Assembly: GCF_900112175.1 (NCBI RefSeq)
Contig: NZ_FOYT01000006.1
Span: 62,001 to 126,000 of the forward strand
DNA from: Halogeometricum rufum
GTDB lineage: Archaea > Halobacteriota > Halobacteria > Halobacteriales > Haloferacaceae
Length of the DNA: 64,000 nt
Direction: 5' to 3'
Below the pieces are notes generated by a model. It made no database searches, was not told where the DNA came from, and saw only the letters and a program-made list of their open reading frames with translations. Numbering within the stretch: position 1 is the stretch's first letter; every line of letters starts with the position of its first letter. Shown piece by piece: positions 62,000 through 64,000 of this stretch. A program made the translations under genes and the position numbers.

Positions 62000-62991
62000 G
62001 CGGCCGCGCAGTCTACGCGGACGTCGTCGCGACCATCGCGCTCACCGCGGGTGCGGTCTTCACCGTCTTGAACCTCGAACCGGTCACCCTCAGAGCGGTC
62101 CTCGCCGGCGTGCTCGTCCTCTTCCTCCCGGGCTACGCGCTCACGACGCTCGTCTTCCCGGCCGCGAAGGAGACGCGTCCCGGCGTGGGCGACCTGCCGT
62201 CGGCGTTCACGGGGAGCGAGACGGAACACGCGGGACTGCCGTTCTTCGAGCGTCTCGCGCTCGGCGTCGGTCTGAGCGTCGCGCTCGTCCCCGTCTTCGC
62301 GTGGGGGCTCGAAGTCGGCGGGTTCGAGTTCACCGGGCCGAACGTCGCCGCCGTCTGCGGCACGTTCGCCGTCGTCGCCACGGTTCTCGGCGCCGTCCGA
62401 CGGCTCCGCGTCGCGGCGGAGACGCGCTACGTGCCGCCGGTCGGCGTGCTCGTCCGGTACCGTGAGGTGGCGCGCGGCCGGTCCGACTGGGACGGCGCTC
62501 TCAACGTGGCGCTCGCGGCCGTCGTCGTCGTCGCCACCGCCACCGTCGCGTTCGCGCTCATCTCGCCGGCGAGCGTCGGGAGCGCGTCGTACACGCAGGT
62601 GTCGCTGCTGACCGAACAGGACGACGGGTCGCTCGTCGCGGGAGACTACCCGCAGAACCTCTCGGTCGGCGAGAGCGGCGAACTCGTCCTCCTCGTCGAG
62701 AACTTCGAGCAGGAGACGACGAACTACACGGTGGTGGTCCAACTGCAACGCGTCGAATCGAACGGGGACGTGGTCGCCACGAACGAGATAGACCGCTTCT
62801 CGGAGACGCTCCGGGCGGGCGACAGCTGGCAGTTGACGCACGAAGTCGCCCCACAGATATCCGGCGAGAACGTCCGTCTCGCCTACCTCGTCTACCGCGG
62901 CGACGCCCCGCAGAGCCCGAACGTCGAGTCGTCGTACCGACACGTCACGCTCTGGATGAACGTCGAGGACGGGTCGGACACCGGCACGTAG
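61996..62991 (+). CDS. DUF1616 membrane protein, copy 2
   Basis: 331 residues from GTG at 61996, the first start after an in-frame stop; the first helix begins at about residue 6. Features: VLFLPGYALTTLVFPA (DUF1616 mark), five helices and a C-terminal extracytoplasmic beta domain (LTEQDDGSLVAGDYP, YTVVVQLQRVESNGD, YLVYRGDAPQ) closely parallel to the protein at 30098-31105. Function unknown; linked to glycan loci. Confidence 0.85.
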   Translation: MSGRAVYADVVATIALTAGAVFTVLNLEPVTLRAVLAGVLVLFLPGYALTTLVFPAAKETRPGVGDLPSAFTGSETEHAGLPFFERLALGVGLSVALVPVFAWGLEVGGFEFTGPNVAAVCGTFAVVATVLGAVRRLRVAAETRYVPPVGVLVRYREVARGRSDWDGALNVALAAVVVVATATVAFALISPASVGSASYTQVSLLTEQDDGSLVAGDYPQNLSVGESGELVLLVENFEQETTNYTVVVQLQRVESNGDVVATNEIDRFSETLRAGDSWQLTHEVAPQISGENVRLAYLVYRGDAPQSPNVESSYRHVTLWMNVEDGSDTGT

Positions 62992-63116
62992 CCGTCGCTC
63001 TCCCGAGCAAATTCGCGTGAATCGACACTAACGCAAGACATATTTTCGCCGCAATCGGAACGGCCGGTCGTTCACCGACGCATAACCAAGTGCGTTCTCT
63101 GTGCTGTGTGCGATAG

Positions 63117-63194
63117 ATGACGAGCGCACTCGATAGCCCCCGCACGACCGGTGGCCCTCGCACGACCCTCCCGGCCGAAGGTGGTGAGCTGTGA
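63117..63194 (+). CDS. Possible leader mini-ORF overlapping the DUF354 start
   Basis: ATG 63117 opens a 25-residue Pro/Thr/Gly-rich frame ending in TGA 63192-63194, overlapping the DUF354 GTG at 63191. Its last codons contain GGTGGTGA (63180-63187), close to the Shine-Dalgarno consensus and three bases before the GTG. The DUF354 frame has an in-frame TGA at 63185-63187. Same design as the mini-ORF before the DUF1616 gene. Confidence 0.35.
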   Translation: MTSALDSPRTTGGPRTTLPAEGGEL

Positions 63195-64000
63195 GCCGCG
63201 CAACGTTCGCCGCCAGCGAAGACGAACCGTCCGAGACGACGCGCAGCGTCGCCCAAACCGTCGAGGCGTGGGTCGACCTCGCGAGCCCTTCCCATCCGTT
63301 CTTCTTCAAGGCGCTGACAGACTCGTTCTCCAACGTCGAGCCGACCGTGACCGTTCGCGAGAAGACCGAGACGGTACCGTTGGCCCGACAGGTCGGCTAC
63401 GACTTTCGGACGGTCGGAAAAGACTACGAGAACCCCCACTTACGCAAGGTAGGGATTCCGCTACGAACCGCTCAACTGGCACTCGAAGCGCCGGACGCCG
63501 ACGTTGCGCTCTCCTCGCGAAACGCGATGTGCATCCTCGCGGCGAAGGTTCGCGGCATCCCCTCCATCCACTTCACCGATAACGACATCTGCGCCTACGT
63601 GGACGGGTTGGCCGCCGAGGAACTGTACCACCGGCTGGAAGCGCAGGCGACGCACAACGTCGTCCCCACGGCGTTCCGAACCGAGGTGCTGACCGACCGG
63701 GGTGCCGACCCCGACAGCATCCACACGTACGACGGCTACAAGGAGGACGTCTACGTCGCCGCCTTCGAGCCCGACCCGTCGTTCCTCGACACGATTCCGT
63801 TCGAGAGCCAGGATTTCATCGTCGTCCGTCCGGAAGCACTCTCCGCGACGTACGTGGACGCCGAGGGGTCTCTCGTCCCCGACATCCTCGCCGGCGCCGT
63901 CGAACGCGGCGTGAACGTCGTCTACCTCCCCCGCGAGGGGACGGACCGCGCGTTCGCCGACGGACTGCCGCCCGAACGGGTGTACGTCCCGGACGAACCC
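63191..64000 (+). CDS. DUF354 protein, GT-B-like, truncated by window end
   Basis: The first 270 codons are visible; the gene runs off the right edge. After a 25-residue acidic start comes EAWVDLASPSHPFFFKALTD, the DUF354 N-terminal mark, then TVTVREKTETVPLARQVGYD and an N-terminal Rossmann-like half similar to UDP-GlcNAc 2-epimerase/GT-B folds (DVALSSRNAMCILAAKVRGI, IHFTDNDICAYV). DUF354 genes are frequent in archaeal polysaccharide loci. Activity unknown. Confidence 0.8.
   Translation, partial: MSRATFAASEDEPSETTRSVAQTVEAWVDLASPSHPFFFKALTDSFSNVEPTVTVREKTETVPLARQVGYDFRTVGKDYENPHLRKVGIPLRTAQLALEAPDADVALSSRNAMCILAAKVRGIPSIHFTDNDICAYVDGLAAEELYHRLEAQATHNVVPTAFRTEVLTDRGADPDSIHTYDGYKEDVYVAAFEPDPSFLDTIPFESQDFIVVRPEALSATYVDAEGSLVPDILAGAVERGVNVVYLPREGTDRAFADGLPPERVYVPDEP

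Overview
The window is chromosomal DNA of an extremely halophilic archaeon (class Halobacteria). The evidence is GC-rich coding sequence, acidic proteins, twin-arginine signals followed by lipoboxes, TATA boxes 24-32 bases before start codons (leaderless transcripts), a bacterio-opsin-activator (Bat) type regulator, a HalOD1 protein and an AglD-like glycosyltransferase. Genus cannot be fixed from sequence alone. No rRNA, tRNA, CRISPR array, transposase or intact mobile element was seen.

Region 1 (1-5440): a DUF58 operon on the minus strand faces a large secreted, membrane-anchored protein with a DUF4129-like tail, the common archaeal DUF58/DUF4129 surface-protein neighbourhood.

Region 2 (about 5.5-39 kb): a large accessory locus for making and exporting a surface glycan. 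It holds a Wzx-type flippase, a carbamoyltransferase, an asparagine-synthase-like enzyme, family 2 and family 4 glycosyltransferases, one fusion of a family 2 glycosyltransferase with a flippase-like membrane domain, GT-C-type membrane proteins, a nucleotide-sugar dehydrogenase, a sugar epimerase, a UDP-galactopyranose-mutase-like flavoprotein, two sulfatase/alkaline-phosphatase-fold proteins, a GMC oxidoreductase with its Tat-tagged partner, and several Tat lipoproteins. Two neighbouring genes share a tail-fibre-like N-terminal module; one carries a polysaccharide-lyase-like C-terminus. An AT-richer 880-base gap (35.7-36.6 kb) full of inverted repeats splits the locus.

Region 3 (39-60.3 kb) is mostly housekeeping and metabolism: an inositol-monophosphatase-like enzyme, the DabB-DabA inorganic-carbon transporter pair, an amidohydrolase convergent with an Lrp regulator, a CPBP protease, a Tat-exported M14 carboxypeptidase, a DoxX pair, a class I terpene-synthase-like gene divergent from a Bat-type regulator, a HalOD1 protein, a DedA protein and an orphan Eco57I-type DNA methyltransferase.

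Region 4 (60.4-64 kb) returns to glycan functions: an alpha/alpha-barrel protein, a second DUF1616 membrane protein and a truncated DUF354 protein.

The observations most worth a second look are the tailspike-like pair at 14.3-16.2 kb, the terpene synthase with an adjacent Bat-type regulator, a recurring arrangement of promoter-proximal mini-ORFs whose stop overlaps the start of a glycan gene, the palindrome-rich gap at 35.9-36.3 kb, and the DabAB pair with palindromes on both sides.
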